Below are positions 53,526 through 62,457 of a DNA stretch of 62,457 bases, in pieces. The notes below the pieces were generated by a model, which did not search any database, was not told the origin of the DNA, and was given only the letters and a program-made list of their open reading frames with translations. The DNA comes from Catenaria anguillulae PL171. Lineage: Eukaryota; Blastocladiomycota; Blastocladiomycetes; Blastocladiales; Catenariaceae. Position 1 is the first letter of the stretch, and each line of letters begins with the position of its first letter. Location of the stretch: positions 1 to 62,457 of the forward strand of contig MCFL01000140.1 in NCBI GenBank assembly GCA_002102555.1. The letters run 5' to 3'. Both the position numbers and the translations under genes were made by a program.

Positions 53526-56500
53526 TCAAACGGACGACTGTGGGGCCGAGAGCACAGCGTAAAGCAAGTCGACAACATCTCCCACTCCAGGGGCATCTGC
53601 TTGTCTTGGGTTGAGCAAAAATTGTTCAAATGCGCGAGTCTACACGGATTGATGACACCCAATGGCCAGGTGAGTGGACAAGTGCATCAAACAACCTGAG
53701 TGAGAGAGAAAGAGCCGTACCAAAATCAAATGAAACTCGACCAAATGCGCGGCCGTCTTGGGCGGCACCCGAATCTTTGCTACGCCATCCTTGTCAAAGG
53801 CAATCGTCCTGGCCACATAATTCACCTTGAGCGGTACCTGGCACCCGACCGCAAATGCCAGCAGCAGCGGATGCACATTGGTGGCATCAAACACCAGAAT
53901 CTGCGTTGCGTGCAAGCAGGTAAAGTAACAGTAAAAGGGCGACAAGTCGCGACTTGCCGTGGCCGCCGCCTGCGCCATGGCCGAGCTCACCTGCACCCCG
54001 GCTTGCAAAATGCCCGCGGCATGCATGCTGGCAATGATGGAGGTTCCTGACTCGCCCGAAAAGATACTTGCGCCGTGCAATGTGACAGTCCCGCGTGCAG
54101 AGACAAAAGTGCGCGCAGACCCGTCAAGCTTGAGCACGTTCGGGTATGCGGCGGCAACAAGTGCCGTGTGAATCATGTCGAGGCAATGGTTGTACCGGTT
54201 ACATGCGTCAAAATCCATGGGCAACAAGTCGACCAGCTGCGACCGCGTGTCGTCAATGATGGTGAGCGACTTGTAGTTGAGCGAGTGCTTGTTGCAGAAT
54301 GCGCGCGCCTTACCAGCACCGCCCTCCTTGAGTGCCGCCTTCCATTGCCGGAATATGTTGTAGTAGGTGAGCAAATCGGACCGGCCATACAGAAGCTCGC
54401 GCGAAATGCCGCCTGGGCCGGATCCGCCGCCGCCAGAGCCGCCCGACTGCCAGTTGCTCCCTGCATCAAACAACTGTACCGACGCCGACAGGTATGCCGC
54501 AATTGTGACTGCGGCATCAATGCATCCATAGAATGCGCCAAACGCCAAGATTTTGCCGAGCTCCACGTCGAGCGGGAGCTCGCCCAAGAATCGGCCCAGC
54601 GGTGTCAGTTGCAACTGCTCGTCAAGTGCTCGTGTTGCTTGAAGGCGCTCAATCGCCGCCAGAACGCGCGACGTTGGTGGCGGGTCGAGGAACTTGCGGA
54701 AGGTATCGACAATGTTGTCAAAGTGGTACACTTTGATTTTGAGCGTGGTGGATTCGAGGGCCATGCGTTGGACCTCGGGCACTTCAAAGTCGGCCATCTG
54801 CTCAGCATGAAAAAGTCGTGTGAGGAGACAAAGAAGGGGGTAGGAAAAGTGGATATCGTCAAGCACGCACCAAATGGTCATGGCGATACTGCGAGTACAA
54901 GGCAAAGTAAAACCCAGGCCGGACCCTGCCTGCCCTGCCCTGCCGCTGCCTGCAGTTGGCTTGTGTGATAAACGACTCCCTCAACCGCGTCATGTGCTTC
55001 TTCTCGTCATACCGTGTGATCTTTGCCTTGCCTGTATCAATCACAAACACGGCATCGGGAATCGTCACGCCCGTCTCGGCAATGTTGGTCGACAGCACAA
55101 TCTTGCGCGTGCCACGCGGCGGCGACTTGAACACTTGAGCCTGCTGCGCCGGCGACAGCGAACTATGGAGAGGCAAGACCCATGTGTTGGGCAAGCGCTT
55201 GAGACGTTCAAACACGCGCCGGATCTCGCCAATTCCGGGCAAGAACACGAGAATGGCTCCATTCACCGAGCTTGGGTCGGCCGTGCCATCGTCTTCATCG
55301 TATGCGCCCGACAAGATGTGGTCGACCGTGGCTTCAATCAGCTCGTAATTGATGATGGTTGGGTCCAGCGTCTTGACCGACTCGCGCACCCAGTCGGGAT
55401 ACTCGTCCAATTTGGGCGCGCCGTCCTCCGGAAACGTGGTGACTTGCTCCTCCCAGTACTGCGTCGAGTTGCCCGCATAGGTTTGCCGGCGTACCGTTTT
55501 GACGCCACGCGAAAACTCTTCTGCCACGGCCACGTATCCGACACGCTCGACCACGTCCTCGAGGTACATGCGTTCAACGGGGAAGGTTCGGCCCGGGATC
55601 GAAAGCACGGGGCACCGGTCAAAGTAGGCCGAGAATTGGGACTCGTTCATGGTGGCAGACATGAGGACGATGCGCAGGTCGGGGCGGGTGGCGGTGAGGC
55701 GGCGGAGCATGACGAGGAGAAAATCTGAATCGAGAGACCGCTCGTGCACCTCATCGACAAGGACGTGCGAAATTCCTTGCAGGTTCGGGTCAGACTCAAG
55801 TCGACGGAGAAGAATACCCTAAACATTTACTTGAAGTGTGAGGGAGTGTGCTGATGTTGATCGTACAATATAGATGTGAGTTCGTACGGTTGTGCAAAAC
55901 ACCAACCGGGTCTTGCTCGACACCTTGCTCTCCAGCTTGACCGAGTATCCAATCGTGTCCCCAACCCTCGCATCCCCCCACTCGCTTGCCACCCGAGTTG
56001 CAATTGACGTGGCCGAAATGCGGCGCGGCTGCGTACAAAACACTTGACCCGTCCCACCAGATGCAATCACATCCTCGAGCACAAACTGAGGCACCTGCGT
56101 CGACTTTCCCGACCCGGTTTCACCAGCAATAATGACGACCTGATTCTCCCGAATGGCACGCTGAATGTCCGCCTGGTACTCGGCCACGGGCAACGACATG
56201 CGCTGGGCTTGAATGTCAGGGTCGCGGCGAGTCGGTGCAGGCGTAGCATGCGCGCTCGAACGGTGCTTGTTGCTGCGGTCCGAGTTTGATGGCGTGGGCG
56301 ATGCCGAAGTGGACCGGGCTTGGCCCGACTCGTCATCGCCGGCCGCCAGTTTGGGCTTCTTGTTTGCCCCCATGACACCCTCGGCCTTGAACAAGTCGAC
56401 CAAACCTGTCAAGTAGTTGACCTTTTCAGAATCAACGACTCGCTGCGACTCCTCGACTTTGCCCTTTTCGCGGGCCTCCACCTCCATCCACACCTCGCGA

Positions 56501-57807
56501 TACGCCGGCGGCAACATGCGATGCAACGGGCGGCCCTTGGCAATGTTGTACAAGCCGACAACGGCGGCACAGTGCTCGGCCTCGAGGCGCGAGTTGCAAT
56601 AGTCGGGCCCGACGTACGACTTGCCGTTGATGACGCACTGGACACGAAACGCCGAGGGCGGGGCACGCACGCCCTTTTCGCGCTTGGCATCCGGGTAGCC
56701 GATCTTGACGTTGCGGTCCTCGCGGACCATGGTGTCACGCAAGAGTTGCTTGGGCACTTTGCCCGTCCACCCGTCGGTTGAAAAGGAACGCACCTCGACC
56801 GATTTGTGTGCGACTGACGAGGTGGCGGATTCCGGGAGATCGAATACGTTGAGGGCGTCAAGATCCAGGTTGAGCTCCTCGGCGGTCACGGGCTGGCCGT
56901 CATCGGGCTTGTTGTCTGTCTCCTCATGCTTTGGCTTTGGCTTTGGTTTTGGCTTTGGCTTTGACGCATCATCCGACTTGGTAGCTAGCGCGTCATCTTG
57001 CTTTACCTTGCCCTTGTCCTTGCCACCTCGTCCTCCCCTCCCACGCCTATTGCCCCGCTCCTCCTCCTCCTTCTTGACGGCCAGCTCGCGCTCCTCACGA
57101 GTCATTTGATGAAAGTAGACTTTATCAGCCCACCCCCTGGGCAACTTTTCACCTGGCACAACCAAGCTTGCGGTATGCAACACGGACTGCAAATCCCACG
57201 GGGCAGGCGCCAGGCGCATGACCTTGTGCACCGTGGCGCGATCCAACCCCAAATGCTCCTCGCACGCCACATGCACCAAGTGCAAATCGCGGAGCAACTT
57301 GTTGACGTCGTCCGTGGGTGTCACCTCCCTGCCCATTGGCGCTTGCTCCGGTGGTGCCAGTGTAAACTTGCTAGGCGCACCCGCAACAAGATAATCCACA
57401 AGCATGCGCTCGCACTTTGTCGGCACCGCCACAGGCTCGCCGGCCAGCCCCTCGTCCTTTTGCCTGCGCAGCTCGGCCTCAAGCTTAACCACCCTTGCAT
57501 CTTTTGCGAAATCCGCAAGTCGTTTGGACACGGCATCGTCTGCGCCGGCGGCCTCCTTTTCCGCCAACTTGGCGGCCTTGACGTCCTTCTTTTTCGGTTT
57601 GGGCGCGGCCACCGGGTTGGGCACACGTGGCGGGTCGGGCGCGGGCGGATCGGCAGTCCATGCCGGCGCGGGCTTGCGTTTGCCGCCGCCTGAGGTGGCC
57701 GTGGCGGCCGCAGCTGCAGCTGCGGCGGCGGCAGACGAGGCAGAGGCAGGGACCGAGGTGGTGGAGAATCCACGGGCGTTGGATGTTGAGGGTTTCTTTT
57801 TGCCCAT
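53526..57807 (-). CDS. DEAH-box RNA helicase, DHX29/DHX57-like
   Basis: Exons 57807-55888, 55818-54871, 54800-53721 and 53639-53526 (introns 69, 70 and 81 bp) give 1353 aa. The N-terminal 500 residues contain Ala-rich and Lys-Pro repeats, a region near LLRDLHLVHVACEEHLGLDR, and a dsRBD-like segment (YVGPDYCNSRLEAEHCAAVV) followed by LHRMLPPAYREVW. The core is complete: GETGSGKSTQ (Walker A, about residue 562), DEVHERS, SATMNES, STNIAETGVTIPD and RQRQGRAGR; HA2 and OB-fold regions follow, ending LILTRAFEQFLLNP and SAPQSSV. The N-terminal extension and core fit DHX29, DHX57 or yeast YLR419W, linked to translation initiation or ribosome surveillance; DHX36 is less likely. The acceptor of exon 3 is a tandem CTGAGCAG site, allowing inclusion or loss of one Gln. 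Confidence 0.9.
56926..56963 (+). repeat. Hexanucleotide repeat (GGCTTT)n encoding Lys-Pro
   Basis: About six imperfect units, encoding KPKPKPKPKPK in the helicase N-terminal extension on the minus strand. Confidence 0.85.
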
Positions 57808-59102
57808 GGGTGTTGCGGTTGGCGGGTGGTCAGGTTAGGTTGGATGGGCAAGATTATTGCATTGAGTCGGTCCTTTATCGAATCCAAAGTGGTCTACGAC
57901 TTTTTGTTGATGAGGGAAAGTTGGACTCGAGTCGAGTCGAGTTGAGCCGGTCACGGTGCATCATTGCCGCGACTCGGACCCATCGTGTGCTTGTGCCTGT
58001 CGTACATATGTGTACGCTCGCTTCCATCTCATGTCCTCACCGACCAAGGTGCAACAGCCTATTGCGCCGTCAGCGCCAGAATGTCAAGCAAGGGCTTGGC
58101 ACGCCTTCCGCTAATTACCTATCCTACCAGAGTACTCCTTGCGACTTGATCCAGCAGGCATGACCTTGGTTGGGCATTGAGAATGACTTCCAAATGGGCC
58201 GTTTTTGGGATGTTTGCACGTCCAAGTGTCAGGACTCTTTTCCATTCAACAGGGTCAGACGGCAGAAAGGTATTTACATATGTATTCACGAACGACCATG
58301 ACTTTTCTTGGGAGGAAAGGAGACGATCCCAAGCTACTCCAACTCGGTCGCTTATTATAACAATTCAAAGCGAGGCTCATCAACAGTGCCAAGAATGATA
58401 AACTAACCGCACAGAAAAAGAGTGTCGCATGGGGTTCAGAAGCTACAAGACGCAGATTGTCACTTTTTTTTTTTCTTCGAACCACGAAGGCATCCCCTTT
58501 CTGTTGTCCTGCGCTCCCGGACACTCGGACTCGGAAGCTTGGGATGCGCTCTCAGAGTACCTACATCGATCACGTCTTTGAATCCTATTCTGCTAGAAAA
58601 GTCGTGTCGTTTGACATCATTGCCAGCCCCGTCGGAAAAGTGGCCGCAAGTTGGCAAGAAACGCTGAGCGCCAAGATGTGATTGTATCGAGTGGCAATTG
58701 GGACCTGACAAACCCGTGCATTCCAAATAACTGCTTTTTGCATTGCATGAAATCGACAAAAGACGTTGGGAACACAAACATTGCGACAAAAAACACAGAA
58801 AGCGCCCACCCACAGAAAACCCAGGAACATGACGACGCCCGCCGCCAAACGGCAGCGAGGCAAGGGAACAAAAGGTGGGAGCGGCGGAACGAACGAAGAG
58901 TGGACGAGAAACAAGACACAACAACAAGAGACCAAAAAAAAGTGAGAGAAATGATAACGAGCGAGGGGGGGACTGGGCGAGTTGGGGATGAAGAAACACA
59001 AAAAAAAAATCCGAGCATTGAAAAAAAAAAAAAAAAACGCAAACGAACAAGATGGACGAGGGACCTGTATGAAAAAAAGGCCACACGAGCAACAACCTCG
59101 GG
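57808..59102. other. Intergenic, no gene recognised
   Basis: A 1.3-kb gap, promoter side of the helicase (-) and 3' side of the MYND gene (-). It contains a T-run near 58464-58474 and A-runs of 10 (59000-59009) and 17 (59021-59037) bases just downstream of the MYND stop. These read as poly-U/pyrimidine in that gene's 3' UTR. Confidence 0.4.
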
Positions 59103-60455
59103 CTAGGCTTGCATTTGGCCATTGGCCATCTGAAAAGAACCCATCGACATATTATTGTTGTTCCTTGCCGCTGTCGCTGCCTGTTGAGCCGCAGCACGCA
59201 TCCTTGCGACCCGATCCGATCCATTCTTGACGGCCGATCCCTGTTGCTGTGCGGCGGTGGGCCGTGCATACGGCGCCTGAGCCTTAATAGCAGCCGTCGA
59301 CACTTGCGCCAGAGCCTGAGCGGCGATCTTGTGGCCTGCGGCTTCGCACCAGAACCGGTGCCCGCTGGCCCACGCACTCACCTGGCACGCGCGCGAGCAG
59401 TACCGCGCACACTTGCACCGCGAGCACCGCGAAAACGGGGTGGTTGACGACTCGATGGCGCGGCACGCTAGGTTGGCACAGCAGCTGCCGGGAACCACTT
59501 GTGCGTCCTTGTCGGCGGGCATGTTGAGCACCGTGGTTTGCGCCAGCAAGTGCACGGCAAGTGCCTTGAGTGGCGCGGGAACAGACTCGGAGCGCGTCAG
59601 CGGTTCGAGCAGTGAGAGCCCGCACCAGGTCGCCGTGGGTGACGACGAGGTCGGTTGCGGTTGAGGCTGGCGCAGAAACGCGCGCACAGCCGGGAGGTGG
59701 ATCATGGCGGCCAGAATTTGGAGCGTCAGGAGCATGTCTTGGTGACGCGACAGGTGGAAGGCCGTAGTTGTGGACGGCAGTTGCGCTTGAGCTAGTTGGG
59801 TTTGTTGAGCAACCTGCGAATCGGCAGGTGCCGTGGATGAGGTGGAAATGCGACGGCCCAGAGATGTGGCTGACAATGCAGGCGATGATGCGAGCATCGG
59901 GTCGACGGCTTGATGGACTTCTTGCTGCACGTCCACCACAATTGGCTGGTCTTGTTGCACTTGAATCGGGGCCGGTGTGGTTGCCGCTGGCGCGGCTTGT
60001 GTGGCACCAAGAGATGATGGAGGTGAATCAATAATGGCGGGTGACGAGGCAGGTTGTGCTCCAGCACCGGACTCCAACTGTCGGACATAGTTGCTGACCA
60101 CGACCAATGCAATCCGCAAAACACCCTTTTTTGCGGCCTCGACCTTGCACGCGTCCGATCCTTGGCACACGAGCGTCGCAAGGGCATTGTACGCCGTGAT
60201 CCACAAGAGCGCGAGGCGCGCGTCCGTCGGGCGGACCGATTCCACCAAATGAAGCAACCGGTCAAGTCCGCCGTCGTGCAGGGCAAGTGTCGTGCAAAGC
60301 GCCGGGGATGCGCGCAGTTGTGACGCAAGTTGGATGCATGTGTGTGTGAGAGGCAACGCAGAGTTTGTGTCGAGGGCACGCCGGTCGTAGTTGTGCGCGC
60401 TCAGCGTCAGCGTGGCGCGGTTGAGCGACAGGTCGGGTTGGTTGTCTTTGCGCAT
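59103..60455 (-). CDS. Mub1/SamB-like MYND zinc-finger protein
   Basis: A single-exon 450-aa protein. ATG 60455 is chosen because it begins MRKDNQ, and NRATLTLSAHNYDRRALDTN follows. That passage, with PLTHTCIQLASQLRASPALC and LALHDGGLDRLLHLVESVRP, matches the armadillo-like N-terminus of fungal Mub1/SamB (YDRRALD...PLINSLNHL...DGGLERL). Yeast Mub1 is an adaptor of the Ubr2 ubiquitin ligase that promotes Rpn4 turnover; SamB affects hyphal morphogenesis. The C-terminal MYND finger has its ligands: CCANLAC, CSRCKCARYCSRACQ, then W, H and C in WASGHRFWC. Gln/Pro/Ala-rich linkers separate the two parts. A short Gln/Asn-rich tail (NNNNMSMGSFQMANGQ) ends the protein. Complete. Confidence 0.88.
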   Translation of the reverse strand: MRKDNQPDLSLNRATLTLSAHNYDRRALDTNSALPLTHTCIQLASQLRASPALCTTLALHDGGLDRLLHLVESVRPTDARLALLWITAYNALATLVCQGSDACKVEAAKKGVLRIALVVVSNYVRQLESGAGAQPASSPAIIDSPPSSLGATQAAPAATTPAPIQVQQDQPIVVDVQQEVHQAVDPMLASSPALSATSLGRRISTSSTAPADSQVAQQTQLAQAQLPSTTTAFHLSRHQDMLLTLQILAAMIHLPAVRAFLRQPQPQPTSSSPTATWCGLSLLEPLTRSESVPAPLKALAVHLLAQTTVLNMPADKDAQVVPGSCCANLACRAIESSTTPFSRCSRCKCARYCSRACQVSAWASGHRFWCEAAGHKIAAQALAQVSTAAIKAQAPYARPTAAQQQGSAVKNGSDRVARMRAAAQQAATAARNNNNMSMGSFQMANGQMQA

Positions 60456-61360
60456 GGTGATGCGAGGGTGATGGACCGAGAGACAAAGCGACTCGGTTGG
60501 GCAGCAAAGGTTGGGAAGAGAAATCAATCAAGTCTCGCAGAGGAGAGGAATGTTTGCGTGTGGATGAGCAAGCAGGGTTCTGCATGGTCGACATGATGAG
60601 GTGGATAATGAGTACGAGTTTGCAAGATGCCGGGTAGGGTATGTGTGACGTGGTCTGATCAGCGATGTGACTTGGACCAAGTCACGTCACGTCCAAGTGC
60701 GGACAAAGACACGTCGACCGCATCAGAGAAGCAATAACATACCGGGAATGAACGGCACGGCAGGCTCACAAGAACCAAGCAAACAAGATCCAAAGCAAGA
60801 GCTCGGGGTGGGAAGACGTTATCGAGGAACGCGGGGACGAGAAAGAAAGACGTGTTCCGGAAAATGATGGGTGATGGGCGTGTGCAAGCGAGACAGCAAG
60901 CACAGGGGACAAGGATGGAAGCGGTAGAGGAACCACAAGAAAGAAAGAGTACCGACAATGGACAAGGAATCCAAGGAAAAGCGAGAAAAAGTACGGACAG
61001 AGATGGTGGGGTGGTCAAGCAGAAGAGACCAAACAGACAAACAAGGTGGGGAAAGAAGCAGGACGAGTGGTAAATTACAGGATGATGGTCGCGGTGTGCA
61101 GGTCGCAGAGATGGGGAGGGCGAGGTGCACAAGCAAGAAGGCAAAGAGGTGGGAGCACAAGGTACTTTGGTGGGTTTTGGTTGGGAGATGGCCAGAGCGC
61201 GGGAAAAGCAAATCACGTTATGAGCGGGGAAGGACGGTGTTGTTGTTGGGTTGAATATTGAGTGGAAGACGAAGAAGGCGGCAACCAACAAAAATTCAAA
61301 TGCGGGCAACGGCAGCAACAGCCGAGGACATGGGGGTCGAGAAAGAAAAATGAAAAGAGT

Positions 61361-61393
61361 GGTAGTCGTGGTAGTCGTAGTCGTAGTCGTCGT
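61361..61393 (+). repeat. GTAGTC hexamer repeat
   Basis: Imperfect GTAGTC units, followed at 61411-61429 by a CTT trinucleotide run. Confidence 0.85.
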
Positions 61394-62269
61394 CTCGTTC
61401 TGATCCAGATCTTCTTCTTCTTCTTCTTCCTGGTCCTGGTCTGACCCACCGGCGCGTCCGAGGCGCTACCGAAAAAACGCGACCCGAAGCCGTTGATGTC
61501 CTTGTTGTTGCTGATACTGTTTTGGTGCGAAGCAAAGATGAATTCAAAGGTGAAAGGAGAGGAGGAGACAACGGCTTCTTGGGTGCACTTTGCAGCAGCA
61601 GCAACGGACGGCTTGGAGCGATGGGGAAAATTTGGGAAAGCATGGGGGCAATATGGGGGATTGGATGGTGGTGGGTTTGGTGGCTTATTCAGGGAGTCCT
61701 TGCGAGTCGACGAGCAGCAGCAGCGAAATTTGGGTGAAATTGCGCAGTTGGAATGTCGTCGGGGGTTGGAGGAATCCGTGAACAGGCAGTGAAGAGGTGA
61801 GGCCTATGGTGTCACAATCAAGGAGAGAGAATGAAAAGTGAGTATCACCAGGCTGATAAAAAGAATGGAGGGAAATGAGTCAAGGAATGAGCAATGGAGG
61901 ATGCAGACAAGGGCAGCATAGTGTCGCTCATCATGATCCCATTTTGCGTTGCTGCATGCGCCCCATCCCATTCGTCATTGGTGACAAGCCGATGCCCCGA
62001 TGCCGCAATGCATCATGCATGATGACTTGGCCAAGATATGGTACTATCGACAATGACATGACATGATGAAATGAATGATCCCAATCGAGTGTACAAGCTG
62101 TTCACATTCTGGGCACTGACCGAGGACTGGAAATGGAATGCGGCCAATGACGTGGGCCGGGTACAAAAAAGGATCACCGCCACTGCGGCTCCATGGCTGT
62201 TGGTGCCGTCCGTCATTTGGGCTTGGGCAAGCCCATTAGATGGAAGTCGGTCGGGATGGGCATCACATG

Positions 62270-62292
62270 CATGGTCATGGTCATGGTCATTG
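62270..62292 (+). repeat. ATGGTC hexamer repeat
   Basis: About four ATGGTC units near the right edge; it produces a spurious Asp-His run if translated on the minus strand. Confidence 0.85.
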
Positions 62293-62457
62293 TCATCAGC
62301 ATGGGCGGCAGCAGCATTGATGGGATCCATCATGCACGAGGAAAAGCTTGGGGAGCGGGGCCGGGCGGGTCGGGCGGGAATCAAAACCGTAAGAGCGCGG
62401 TATTGCAGTACGGACCGGAGTGGGCTGGTGGCGTTGAAGGATACGCTGGAGGATGGG

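Larger units (their letters stand above)
60456..62457. other. Terminal 2-kb region without a convincing gene
   Basis: The first 150 bp would be the MYND gene's promoter and 5' UTR. From 60.66 to 61.8 kb the plus strand is strongly purine-rich, which yields long but featureless open frames on both strands. Simple repeats occur at 61361-61393, 61411-61429 and 62270-62292. I see no family motif, splice model or RNA gene. The 5' end of a gene beyond the edge cannot be excluded. Confidence 0.4.

Noticed and set aside
60659-61318. A 219-codon minus-strand frame rich in Leu, Phe, Ser and Pro, superficially like a membrane protein
   Set aside because: It follows directly from the purine bias of the other strand (pyrimidine codons give Leu/Phe/Ser/Pro) and has no helix-loop pattern or motif.
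62013-62384. Minus-strand frame with an Asp-His run near the right edge
   Set aside because: The run is produced by the ATGGTC microsatellite; flanking sequence has no coding character.
1-62457. Search by eye for tRNA genes, rRNA, CRISPR arrays, terminal inverted repeats, LTRs and transposase or reverse-transcriptase motifs
   Set aside because: No clover-leaf T-loop consensus, repeat-spacer pattern, paired terminal repeats or catalytic motifs were found. Short or degenerate copies could be missed by eye.

Overview
The window looks like nuclear DNA of an early-diverging (zoosporic) fungus, most probably Blastocladiomycota of the Allomyces/Catenaria kind. The reasons are: GC-rich compact genes; 60-90 bp GT-AG introns with GTACGY/GTATGY donors; fungal families (Mub1/SamB MYND protein, S1/P1 nuclease, fungal-type MLH1); degenerate ankyrin-like repeats with a 'VLxWW' core; and a class C (GABA-B-like) GPCR, a family kept in zoosporic fungi but lost in most Dikarya. 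The lineage is inferred from these features and was not tested by any search. I see no tRNA, rRNA, CRISPR or recognisable transposon or virus-like element.

Layout. 0-9 kb: a frame-broken ankyrin-like gene, an F-box/LRR-like gene, an S1/P1 nuclease and MLH1. 9.9-15 kb: a spliced membrane plus coiled-coil protein and a GPI-anchored 5'-nucleotidase (-). 15.9-20.6 kb: a helical-bundle (MLKL/HeLo-like) EF-hand gene followed 161 bp later by a DM9-like/ankyrin-like gene; the two may be one gene. 20.7-29.4 kb: a CAP-domain membrane protein, a secreted lysine/glycine-rich protein, a DUF4139 protein with FG repeats and a second, unanchored 5'-nucleotidase. 29.6-43.5 kb: five consecutive genes (ankyrin/coiled-coil, second Lys-rich, second CAP, class C GPCR, unknown), all with interrupted reading frames. 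43.7-60.5 kb: a Pro/Ser-rich orphan, an Ala-rich helical orphan, a PRELI/Ups protein, a second F-box protein, a DHX29/DHX57-like RNA helicase and a Mub1-like MYND protein. 60.5-62.5 kb: no convincing gene.

Two themes stand out. First, five gene families occur twice in 62 kb (F-box, 5'-nucleotidase, CAP-TM, Lys-rich secreted, ankyrin-like), and three of them form two neighbouring groups (14.7-23.5 kb and 27.1-37.4 kb). This suggests segmental duplication with rearrangement. Second, many products are predicted to work at the cell surface or outside the cell: nuclease, nucleotidases (together a plausible nucleic-acid/nucleotide scavenging set), CAP proteins, polycationic secreted proteins and the GPCR. 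The best candidate for something undescribed is the 15.9-20.6 kb locus, where a putative membrane-active helical bundle is joined to a calcium-binding EF-hand and lies directly upstream of DM9-like and ankyrin-like repeats.

Exon boundaries were worked out by hand from splice sites, phase and family conservation. Several genes close to an exact multiple of three only after splicing, which supports those models.
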